Shown here in pieces: positions 35,854 through 46,119 of a stretch of 64,000 nt of DNA. How positions within the stretch are numbered: position 1 is the stretch's first letter; each line of letters begins with the position of its first letter. Where the stretch lies: assembly GCA_006538405.1 (NCBI GenBank), contig BJKQ01000011.1, positions 993,501 through 1,057,500 of the forward strand. The letters run 5' to 3'. Source of the DNA: Hansfordia pulvinata (taxonomy: Eukaryota; Ascomycota; Sordariomycetes; Xylariales). The translations under genes were made by a program, and so were the position numbers. The notes under the pieces were generated by a model. It was not told the DNA's origin. It worked only from the letters and a program-made list of their open reading frames with translations, and made no database searches.

Positions 35854-38800
35854 CTACCGCTTCTTGCCTCTCGCTTTGGCGCCGCCCTTGCCCTTGCCCT
35901 TGGCATCGCCGCCACCACCAGCTCCGCCGCTCAGCATCACGCGCAGCTTGCCCACGGGGACGCAGTTGAAGAGCTCTTCCGGCTTGAAGGCGCGAATGAG
36001 CTCGACCTCGCGCGGCCACATCCGCTCCTTGTCCTGCGCTCGCTCGTCCACCGCGCCTTTGCGTGTCGAGGCCGTTTTCCAGTGCTCGAGGATCTCTTTG
36101 ACTGCCTTGCCCTTCTTCTGGGCTCCGGGCTGAAGCTTCACGCGGTACTTGCAACGGCTCAAGGCTGCATAGGGCGCACACACTGCTATAGCCTCGAGGA
36201 TCTCGTCTCCAGGAAGCGGCGTGCCCACCAGCGCATCCAGGGCCGAGGTCTGAGCCTCCTCTTCCTCGTCCAGCATCTCCACGCCCTCTTCCAGCATGAC
36301 CTTGCGGGCCTCCTCGTGCTCCGCGGTCTCGCGCTGTTGACGTTGGTGCTGGGCTCGTCTTCGCTCTTTCGCTGCCGCCTGTGCCGCCTCTTTCTCCGCC
36401 TTGATCCGGGCCTCCTCTTCGGCCTTCTTTTGCCCGGCCGTCGCGCCAATCAACGCTTCGGCAGCTGCGCGGTCATCCTCATCCTGGTCCTTATACTTGG
36501 CAGCTATCTTCTTGGCTTTGCCCTTCTGCCCTCGCTTTGCCGGCTGGTTTTTCTTCTGTGGCTGGGCCTGAGCCTTACCCTTTCCTGCCGTGGGCTCGGG
36601 CGTAGATTCGGGGGCGTCAGCTTCCTCTTCCGCCTCTTCGTGTTCAGCTTCGTCCTCTTTTTCTTGTGGGTCGGCTTTCGTGTCCTCGGATTGCCCTTCT
36701 GCCTCCTCTGAAGCACCCTCGCGTATGCTCAATCTGTCGATCTCCTGTGTGGGTGCAGACGGCTCTGTTTCTTCGTCATCGCCGTGATCCCTCCCTGTAC
36801 TCTGTAAAGGATTGACCCTAGGGTCTTGATCTCGGTCACCTTCAGGCGCATCTTCGTCTAAGCCGTCATCGGATCCGCTATCTTCAGGTGCAGTGCCATT
36901 CGGGGCGGGCGCGCCCATCTCCTCTGCGCTGAGAGTGTCGGCCCGCGCTCCAGCTTCAGTTGCAGCAGGGTCTCTTGCGCTGGCAACAGGCCCATCCTCT
37001 TGGAATCGGTGCTTGATGTGCCTCGCTTTGCTCTCGTCACTGATCTTGAAGAGCAGGCCAAATCCGAGTAGCGGAGGTGTTGGAGGCAAGAACTCCTTCT
37101 TCCCACGAACCATGAAGCTTCCAGTTGGTAGGTATTCGCCAGCAGGTGCCGACTTCGATACCTGGTCGGCATTGACATACCAAGCAGAAAATGCAGCCTT
37201 GGAGTCCCAGGCGGACGAGGAGCAGATGGCCAATGACCCTGCCTGGGAAAGTGTGGTTGGGGGAATTGGTGCATCGGGTGTGCTGGGGTTGTTCTTGATG
37301 ACGACGCTGCTGGCGCCGTGTATATCCGCGTGGACGTAAACATCACCTTTCCTCAGGTAGCGTCGGTACAGGATCTCGTTCTGTGACGACTCCTTGCCAC
37401 CAAGCACGAGATAGCCGTCGGTTGACACAAACCAGTTGAACTTTTCGAACCACATTTGCTTCCGGATCGGCTGCAGCGTGGGTTTCTCCTGTTTCAATCC
37501 CTTCTTCAACTCGGCAGCGATTTTCTGTTCGGCATTCTTCAGTGCCATCTCAGACTGCTGGGCGGTCTTCTGTTCCTTGGTAGCAGCCGACTTCTTCTCG
37601 CTGTAGTAGTCGCCGGCATTGTTCCACGGCGAGATTCCAAGATCAATGTCGATTGCCAGTCGCTTGGCAGCGGGCTTCGGGTTGGCCGGTGCGATGTCGG
37701 CATCGCTGTCCTCAGACTCGGAGTCGGTCTCGTTCGCGTCGCCATCATCTGCCGTCTGCTCGGCCTCGCCAAGAAGTACGGTGATGGTGTTCTCATGAAG
37801 CTTCAAAGGCGGAACGATGATGCTGGCCACTGGGTTGCCCTTTCGACGTTCTCGATCAACGAGCTTGCTGATATCTTCCCAGTCCATACCCTGCTGTATC
37901 AAGCCATTGACGGCATCCATTGCCTCCTGCACTCTTTCAACGTTTGCTTCGATGGCCTCGGCTTTGCGAATGTTCAGTTCTTGGGTACTCTGCAAGCCTT
38001 CTATTCTTTTGGCCTGGTCTTGCTTGGCAGCGTCAAGCTTCCTCTTGGCAGCCGCCTCCCTCTCTGTGAGACGGGATTCCAGCTTCTGTCCTTCGATCGA
38101 AGAGAAGAATTCGTCTGTCATCTTGTTGAAATTGTCAAAGGTAAGGACGGTGTATGCTGGGTCTGACGCGAATTGGGTTGGAAGAAATGGATGGAAGTCT
38201 TCGTAGAGCAGGCCAGGAGTCCTCTTCGGGCCGTCGTTTTCCGGCACCTGAGTATCAGCCAGTGAGGAGTCGGCTTGCGCCTTGGGTATCTTCTTGGCCA
38301 GGATGTAACCCTTGCAAGATTCTGCGCTTGTGATCTGGTCCACGACCTTCCTGGCCTCTTGCAGAGAGCGCAATAGGTTCTCCATCACTTCTTCGTTCTC
38401 GAGCGCGTCCGCGGGCTGCGTCGCGGAGTCGAAGCCTGTCTCTTTGAAGGCATGATCCATGAGGATGGGAGGCAGCTCATTGATCGTGACAGCCAATCCC
38501 TTCCGCAGCGCATCGCCAGGCTTCTTCTTGAACTTTTTGCCGGCAGCAGCAGCGGACTCGTTCCGGCGGATGATGGCTTGCAGGGCATCGCGAAGCCGCT
38601 CTTTGGTAAGGTCAGGCACTCCGGCAAAGTTCTGGCGGTTCTCGAGCGAGTACGTCAGGCCGGGGCGCTGAGGCTCTTGGCCTTCTCCCTCGGGGACATT
38701 GCGCATCAGAGTGAGGATCTTTTGGTCGGCATCGGTCAGGATGATATTGCCGCTGGCGAAGAACTCGAGATAGAGGCGGTATTGGCCATCGCTGAACTGG

Positions 38801-39185
38801 AACTCGATGATGCGATCGGTGCCGATCTGGGAGACAGCAGTGACTCGGCGGGTCTTGAGAGCTTTGCGCAGTTTCTGCACAAAGACCGAGGGGGCGGCGG
38901 CGGTGGTGCGCGCAAAGTCGGTTAAATGGCAGCGGAAACCCAAGTCGATCAAAATCTGTTTCTTGTTGTCGGGCTTGGCGAACTTGACGAGGAGGATTTT
39001 GGAGGAGAGGTCGTAGACATTGGAGAGGCGCAACGACACGAGAGAAGCAGACAGCTCGTGCGCAATGACCTGGGCAGGTTAGAGAGGTTCGCTGCAGAAG
39101 TACGACAGTGGGCGTGTGAATCCAGCGCCTTTGCGTGTCGTTTGGGGCTCACCTTGACGTCTAGCGACGAGAATCTTTGCTTCAT
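35854..39185 (-). CDS. rqc2: Rqc2/NEMF ribosome quality-control protein (1082 aa)
   Basis: Subunit of the cytosolic ribosome-associated quality-control complex. It binds the peptidyl-tRNA-blocked 60S subunit, stabilises Ltn1 and, in the yeast homologue, directs C-terminal Ala/Thr tailing. Exons are 39185-39153 (MKQRFSSLDVK) and 39069-35854, with one 83-nt intron at the point where the N-terminal motif continues (VIAHELSASL). Asp9 and the Asp96-Arg97 pair, equivalent to residues needed for tailing in characterised members, are present. The NFACT-N region is followed by a coiled coil at about 345-430 and the NFACT-R domain from about 548 (FEKFNWFVSTDGYLVLGG). Then comes a long acidic Glu/Asp region and the NFACT-C block from about 955 (APYAALSRCKYRVKLQPG). 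The C-terminus is a Gly/Lys-rich tail. The length is normal for the family and no frame break occurs. Confidence 0.93.
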
Positions 39186-42100
39186 GATTTGGAAAGTTAC
39201 CCGACGGCAGAGTCGCCGGAGCCTGTGGGGAGGGCGCGGAAGAGGAGGTCGTGACGGGAATGGCTGCCGGGACAGAGGCGCGAGATGGGATGTTGCAATG
39301 ACAATACGAGGTCAATGGACGTGGGAACCGCGGGCTCTGGGGTGTAGGGGCGAGATGGAGATTTTTTGGGAAGATTCGATTTCTACCGTGTGGTGATGTC
39401 AGTCTTCGGGACGAGAAAGGCACCATAACGCAAGGTGCTCCCACTCGTGGGCCTCGTCCGACATATCGCGGGGCTTGCGCCTTGCGCTCCATCGCTACCC
39501 CGCCTTGTACCTGGCGGGTCGCAGGGCGGCGTCGGACAGCGTTGTAGGGCGAAAAGCTACGAGAGGGTACTTCAGCCAGCGGATTCAAGGCTTTGCCGGA
39601 GGTGGGGCGCGCCCGGAATGAGCTCTGACGTCAATCGCGGCTTCAACGCAAGGCCCTGGATCGCACCACATGTCTTCTCAACATGCACGGGTTTCTCAAG
39701 CCCTTTCGCGGCTTCTAAATTGACGAGGAGCTTTCTTGGCTCTTGGACAGGCACCCGCAACCTTCTCGTTGCCGGTGCAGGTGGGCTGCGCGTGGCTGGG
39801 TGCTGCGGGGTTCTCCATTCATCCCGAAGTTGCCGCTCGCCGAATGACTCTTCACAGTCGCCTAGCGATGAGGGTCCGAACAGCCAGCTTACACAGAGGC
39901 CAGTACATGGCCCCAGATCCCAGAGCTTGCTACTGTCACGCATTTAACTATCTCGTAGGAACTCAACACACACTTGAATACTCCGCACTGCAGTGAAGAA
40001 CCAAGGTTGCCAGCGCAGCCAGTGATGTTTAAAGCCTGGGTGGCATCGATCGTGCCGGAATTGTGAAAGACAATTCGCTTCTGTGGGGAAGGGCAGAAGC
40101 TTAGTATTTGTCTCATAGGGCACAGTGCTGTCTGCCGCAGCCCCCGGTCACGCGCTTGAGGCAATCGCGCAGCAGACTTCAGAAAAGAATGTATCCATCG
40201 CATAAACGTGGCATATTGTGGGATGACGAGGCCTGCGAATGGTCTCGTTCTGAGCATACAAGGACTTTTCACTTCGGGTGCCGGTTGACGTTGTACTTGA
40301 ACTTGACTGGCAAGCCCAAGTGGCAGGCTCGGCTTGAATGAGGCATTACACCATGCCCTTCATCCCTTTTGCCCACGTCCAGTCCCATATTGTCATGATC
40401 CCGTACTATGAGTATTATAAACGGCGCGGGCTCACGTCCTCAGACAACTATATCCTTAAAGATTAGCAATATATCTATCGTTTTAAATACATTTTATGGC
40501 CATTGCTCGGCGGCATTACTCAATGACACGCCAGAACTCTGCAGTGAATTCAAGATGCGTCCTCAAAATCTTTAACAGTGTGTGTATCTCCAATCTCAGC
40601 TGTAAGATGTTTGTTGCTGGCTCATTTAACCTACACCGCTTGTTGAAAGATGAGCTCTGGTAAGCTGGATATACGCGAATGTCAACACGTTGAGTTCCTA
40701 AGAGAACAAAACGTAGCAAAGCTCAAGTCCAATTTGGGCCAGCCTCGAGCTGCGTCTCGGACACACCCACGACTACACAAAGTTGCCCGCCTGTTGCTCT
40801 CTGCAAAAACAAGAACACAATGAGCAGCTCTTGCCACATTCTTACGCTTCACCTGTTTGCCACACATCAGCGACATGCCCCATTGTCAGACCACGATAAC
40901 TACCTTCATTCGTAGACGGTCGGAGAAGGGCATACCCTGCGGGCCGTCCATTGCAGACCTGCCATGATGCCACCGGTGTGGAGCAATCGAGCTGAAACGA
41001 GCTCTCTGGGAGAATCACCTGCTATACACTGGAAAAGAAAAGGACCGGCTATCCGGTCAAACAATTAAACACTTGCCGCTACCGTTGCGAGCGATGTCAT
41101 CAAGGCTTGGTTTGGGTCAACCACGTACGAGTAAGGGAGTCTAAGGACGCAGGTTGCCGCAACTGCAGAGAACCCGTTTTTTACGCCGCGGAACGGAGCA
41201 AATCAATAACGGAGTCAGAAACGGACTTGACTGAGCAATTGGAGGCTCGACTTGAGGAAGGTGCGCCTGGCTCACTGATGAGCATGAGGCGACGTTTGCT
41301 TCAGTGGCCTGGCTTTCCCGCGCCCAGCACTGATGCTACGTGGAGTCATCAACTCTCTATGCACCACCTCGATCCTGCTGTACCAGCTCGCCCTCATCGC
41401 CAATGGCAGCTTTCAATGACCTTGGCCAGTCCGAGGACGCGAACGTTAAATCACAATTGCGTTGTGGGCTCAACCCACTTGCGGTATTCAACTCCGAGCA
41501 CACAGTCCAGGTCTACGAGCACGAGTACGCAACACTGACGACAGAGCACGGCCGCCGGCGCCCGATCCGAGCCGAACATCAATATTCAAGGCCGCGTGAA
41601 GGAACATGAACACCGTCTCTGGTCGCGTTACCAGCGCCAATCAATCCATCGCCGATATGAGAAGCTAGAGGATACGAGTCAGCAGAGCCCAATAAGCAAC
41701 ACGGCGACGAGATCAGGCCACCACGCGTTTCAAGGAAAGCCGCCGAAGTTCTCCTTCGCGATTCGAGCACAACGGGCGAATGAAGACACATCCATGCCGT
41801 CACTGGCCTCGTAGCGCCGCCATCCGACGCCGTGACGAGATGAGGAAAGGGGCCGGGGGCCTCCAGCGCTTCTGGGGCGCCGGCCGGCTTGGGACGCTGA
41901 TGATCGGCCCTGAAGGGTCAAGCTCGTCGCGGTTCGCGTCGCTGGTCTTCTCCACTTCGAATCAGACCTTCCAGAGCGCGTCCTTAGCGCCCCGTTGGCA
42001 CGACAACCTGCGGGCGCAATTTCGTTACGGGCGACGCGGCCGGGAAGTGCCTGTGTGCCCGCCCGCGACACAGTGATGATTGCCGAGGTGCTGAGGAGGA

Positions 42101-43669
42101 AACCGGGAGCATCTGAAGATGTCGAGGCAAAACCGAGGCTTGCCTCTGCTCTTCTAATAAATAGCCAGGCAATAGCCCGGGGAATTGTGGTCGCCCTACA
42201 TGACAGATCGCGGGGGATGGAGGCCGGGCCTGAACCAAGGCGACTCCACTCCGTCGGCGGCCACAGTTGACCGACCGGGCCAAAGGCCACGACAGGGGCC
42301 GCTCATCTTACACCGCGTGTTGCAGGCTTGCATAAAAAGTGGCGTGTACCGGGTCGCTGCCCAATGAGCCCGGCCCACGACGAGAGCCGAATCATGGAAG
42401 ATGCTTCCATGTCCCACGGGTGGCTGGGGCCAAGCCAATTGTCACGACGCTGCGGCGGCGTTGCGCTGGCTGGACTTGCCCTGCTGCCCACCCAGCACTG
42501 GCCTCCAGCTGTTCCGGGTTCATACAGCTACTCTGTTCTTACGAGTACGCGTACGCCGCCCACGGGGCGCTTGTACTCTAACGCCCTATCGATTTCTAGG
42601 GCGTCAGCAGTAGGGCCCATCCTGGCCTGCAGAATGCATGGCATCAAGTCGGTCGATGGGGAAGAGAAAGACAGCCCTGTGATATGTCGGACACGGTTCA
42701 CAACGATGCTCTACCCAAAACCATTGTCGAGCCGGGCGGGAGAAAGTGACAGGCTGGGCACAGCGGCCACCAATGTCACCATGACTACCACCAATCTACA
42801 GAGCATTCGTCATCTTCAAGCCGACACCGATCCAACTGGTCCAGAGTCAAGACCCTTCGTACCTCCTTGCGTGCCGGATTCGAGTCTCTGCAGATGGGGG
42901 GCCGATTGCAGAGGGAGGGTGTGAGTACGTCCTCGTACACGCACGCATACGCATTCGATGATCTGGGCCGCCGCGGGTGGCTGGGGAGGAGGTTGGGCCA
43001 ATCGACGAGGCCTGTGGCTGGGTCTACCATCGGGGCTCGACCCAGCAAGGTCAACGTACGAGTATGCATGTGTCGATGTTGGTATTGTCTTGGCTGCGCC
43101 GCCGCCGCAAGCAGGAAGTCGAGGAGTGCCCGTCGGCTGCACGGGTATTACCACTCTACCGGCCCGCATCTCGTCTCGTCTTCGAGGCTACGAATCCAGG
43201 GTACTTTGCTTGTGTGTCTCGTCTCGTCCCGACTCGATATGGGATGGGATCTTTGTTATTGCACACAGATAATCGTGACGACAGGCTGGGTTGACGCCAA
43301 GGCTATCTCTGTACGCCTTGAACCGGCAGCCCAGACCCGCGTGTCTCGCATGGGCAAGCGGCCGGAAATCTACGAGTAGAACGACAAGGCGAAGGATGTG
43401 CAGCCTGAAGCATGGCCGCGGCCCAGGTGCCGAACACCAACAGGGTTCCCATCTTGAGCGGACGAGGCACCCACCACCACCGCCACCACCACCATCATCA
43501 TCACCACCACCATACGAGTAACAACAACAACAACAACCTACGAGTATGCATCGGCAGCAGGACAGGACCAGGCCTGGGCCGTCGTGCCGCCGCCCTAGCG
43601 CCCGACCCCTACCGGGCTGGACTGGATCGAGAGGGAGGCGCTGGTAGACAGAGGGCGAGAGAAGTGATG
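39186..43669. other. Intergenic region between rqc2 and hex1, no gene seen
   Basis: About 4.5 kb without a supportable gene. The first few hundred bases are the probable rqc2 promoter. 40380-40530 is locally A/T-rich. TACGAGTA-type sites occur near 41128, 41524, 42541, 43061, 43373, 43514 and 43541. A CAC/CAT run (43468-43513) and an AAC run (43519-43538) produce an open frame with poly-His and poly-Asn that I do not believe is a gene. Confidence 0.5.
43468..43538. repeat. CAC/CAT array with adjacent AAC array
   Basis: Trinucleotide repeats separated by a TACGAGTA site. An open frame from 43412 would read it as poly-His then poly-Asn. Confidence 0.85.
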
Positions 43670-44153
43670 CGAAGCTCTTAACCGTTTTAAGTCAGGGATA
43701 AACACGGAGGCCCGGCTGGGGGCTTCAGGGGCTCCACCAAAGTAAACACACGCCGGGCCACACGAACCCTGCGATTGGTGTGCCACGCCATCTCACGCAT
43801 CCACTCAAAAGGCCGGTCCACCATCCGCACAGGCAGCCCCAGTCCGCGGTGCCGTCGTGCAGCTCCCTCCTTTTCTACTCGCCAATCGTCAGGTCTGCCT
43901 CCTTGCCACTTCACCCTCTCTTTCCCCATTTCAACCCAACCAGTACCCAAAACCGCCTCGTCTCCGCCCGTCTGCTTCTTGCCTTCTTCTTCATCCATAC
44001 AAAGCCCGACAGCAAAGAATCGAGACCAAGAAGAGTGCCTCTAAAGTCGCACCTCTTCCCACCTCTCCCTTCTTTTCTTTCGCTTTGTAGAAAGAAGAGC
44101 AAGAGGAATCTTCTTGATCTTCCTTTCGTACTGCGGGAGGTTGTTTCGAGAAG
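43670..44153 (+). promoter_or_regulatory. CT-rich, ATG-free promoter/leader region of hex1
   Basis: From about 43860 to 44095 the plus strand is markedly CT-rich (for example CTCCCTCCTTTTCTACTC, then TCCCTTCTTTTCTTTCGC), typical of the promoter and transcription-start area of strongly expressed fungal genes. No ATG occurs in the plus strand from about 43670 through 44590, although about one per 64 positions would be expected. The transcript start is not determined. Confidence 0.5.
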
Positions 44154-45439
44154 AGGACTCTTCGCGCCGAAAAGGTCGCCAATCTGGACTTTGAAGCCCG
44201 CGTCCCCGTTCCCTTCAGCGTCTTCCCCTCCTCTTACAAGGAGGCCCCGGAACCCCAGGTCGAGCAGCACCACGCCCACCAAGAGGTTGACTTCGCCCCT
44301 CCCGAGAAGCCCGGACGGCCAGGTCAATACTCTTCTGTCTCCGAACCCCCGCCTCCGCCTCCCCAGGAGCAGCAACCCGTCGAAGAGGTCCATTTCACGC
44401 GTGAAGAAGAGCGTTACCACCGTCCCGGTGCCCACCATCATCACGAGTTCCACGCGCACGCCGCTCCGTCTCAAGCCCCTCCTCCCCGTGAGTATTCCCG
44501 CATTCCTGCCACTTTTTTTTTTTCCTGTCCTCCTCCCGCTCGGCAGCTATCCCAGTCCCTTTATCCCTTGTTTTCCCCTTTTCTTTCCCGTCATGTCTCA
44601 GTCCCGTGTCTCACGCGGTCTGTGGCGACCGGAGCACCGAGAACTCTCGGGGGCCAGAGTCGGCACGGCGAACGTGGGTATCGGAGGGCTCGCCTCCGGA
44701 GGGGGCCAGGGCCAGCTGCGCCGTGCTCGAGCAGTCAATGCAACGGAGCCCACGAAGCCTCGTTCTCGTTTACGCTTGACCTGTCACAATCTGGCGTGGC
44801 AGGGCGGGCGAAATGAGGTCGGGTTTGTTTACGCAGCAAGCTCCCGGACCCATAGCGGGCCAATTAGAGCTCCAGCCAGCTCAGCTCCATTTGCTTTTTC
44901 CCTCATTTGATTGCCATGAAAAATTCGCCCTGCCTGCCCGAGCTTGGACCCCCTTCTGCATAAGCCCGTCGCCCGAGGAACCGCAGTTCGTCGTCAAAGA
45001 TCCTTCCCACTGACCCGTGCCCCCAGACCGCCTCAATCCACCTACTCTGAGCAATCCATCCAGGTTGACAACACTCACCGCCCCTACTACTCTTCCATTG
45101 ATAAGATCGAACGCGAGTATCGTGCTCGTGCCCAGCCCAACTACCAGGAACACGTCCCTCTGACTGGTTCTACTGTCAACCCCCCTCCCCCTCCCCCCTT
45201 CAAGTCCCACGAGTCGGTCCGTGTCAACGGTCCCGCTGTCGAGGGCCGCACCTTTACTCGTCCCACCTACACCGAGCAGGTCCAGTTCACCGGCTCCACC
45301 GTCAACGCTCCCAAGCCTCAGCCTGCCGGCCGCCCCGTGTGGAAGCAGGAGACCAAGATCGTTGAGGAGACCATCCGGTATCCTCGCGCTGTTCACTCGA
45401 CTCCCCAGAAGTCTAGAATGGGATATTACGACGACGCTG
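44154..45439 (+). CDS. Coding-like upstream exons of hex1 (candidate N-terminal extension, no ATG)
   Basis: Two exons, about 44154-44487 and 45027-45439, are separated by a 539-nt intron (donor GTGAGT, branch CACTGAC, acceptor CCCCAG). They hold an open frame with the codon bias of a highly expressed gene. The first encodes LRAEKVANLDFEARVPVPF and a Pro/His/Glu-rich stretch. The second encodes tandem related units (YQEHVPLTGSTVN and YTEQVQFTGSTVN) and runs in frame into MGYYDDAG, the HEX-1 start. Neither exon has an ATG before 45418. The junction is one base out of phase; one extra G at the donor (CCCCG-GTGAGT) would correct it. Alternative splicing giving N-terminally extended HEX-1 is known in other fungi. 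Here the extension would need a non-ATG start or an exon I have not found. The upstream limit is set by a TGA at 44115. Confidence 0.5.
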
Positions 45440-46119
45440 GTAAGTTTTCTCATTCTTCCTTCTCCACCCACCAACACACCCACACACGCACCCTACCCCA
45501 ACACACACACACCTTGGGCACCAGGGGTCAACAACGTCGTCGACCAACCACATCCCATCATCCATCCATCTCATCTACCAACAACTGACCGTCCCTCAGG
45601 AAACTACCACTCCTTCCGTCACGGTACCAAAATGGCCGACTCCGGTGAAGACCTTCCCCGGGACCTACCCCCGTCCCCAACACCGTCACCATCCCTTGCC
45701 ACCACATCCGCATGGGTGACATCCTGATGCTCCAGGGCCGCCCCTGCCAGGTCATCCGCATCTCGACCTCCTCGGCCACTGGCCAGCACCGCTACCTTGG
45801 TGTCGACCTCTTCACCAAGCAGCTGCACGAGGAGTCGTCCTTCATCTCCAACCCGGCCCCCAGCGTTGTCGTCCAGACCATGCTGGGCCCCGTCCTCAAG
45901 CAGTACCGCGTCCTCGACATGCAGGATGGCGCCATCGTCGCCATGACCGAGACCGGCGAGGTCAAGAGCGGCCTGCCCGTCCTCGACCAGTCCGGCCTCT
46001 GGGAGCGCACCCGCACTGCCTTCTCCACCGGCCGCGGCAGCGTCCGCGTCCTTGTCCTCTCCGACAACGGCCGCGAGCTCGCCGTCGAGACCAAGACCAT
46101 CCACGGCTCTTCCCTGTAA
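45418..46119 (+). CDS. hex1: HEX-1, Woronin body core protein (about 180 aa)
   Basis: HEX-1 self-assembles into the crystalline core of Woronin bodies, peroxisome-derived organelles that plug septal pores after wounding. Exon one is 45418-45439 (MGYYDDAG, compare Neurospora MYYDDDA). The intron is 45440-45599 with branch CTGAC, and the last exon is 45600-46119. The core is unmistakable: NTVTIPCHHIR, LQGRPCQVIRISTSSATG, QHRYLGVDLFTKQLHEES and VVQTMLGPVLKQYRVLDMQD, an eIF5A-like fold. Coding length is 542 nt, one short of a whole number of codons. The frame from the start is open to 45727, while the core frame is open only after a TGA at 45646. One extra C near 45656-45672 joins them and gives 180 residues, against 176 in Neurospora. 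The C-terminus reads Gly-Ser-Ser-Leu, not the usual Ser-Arg-Leu peroxisomal signal. C-ending codons indicate strong expression. Confidence 0.9.

Noticed and set aside
43412..43681. Open frame with poly-His and poly-Asn upstream of hex1, a possible ATG exon for the hex1 extension
   Set aside because: It only translates CAC/CAT and AAC microsatellites and contains TACGAGTA sites that otherwise mark intergenic DNA. No convincing donor joins it to 44154.
45600..45727. Alternative short protein from the hex1 start frame ending at 45727
   Set aside because: The following frame encodes the intact HEX-1 core and total coding length is one base short, so a missing base explains it better than a truncated protein.
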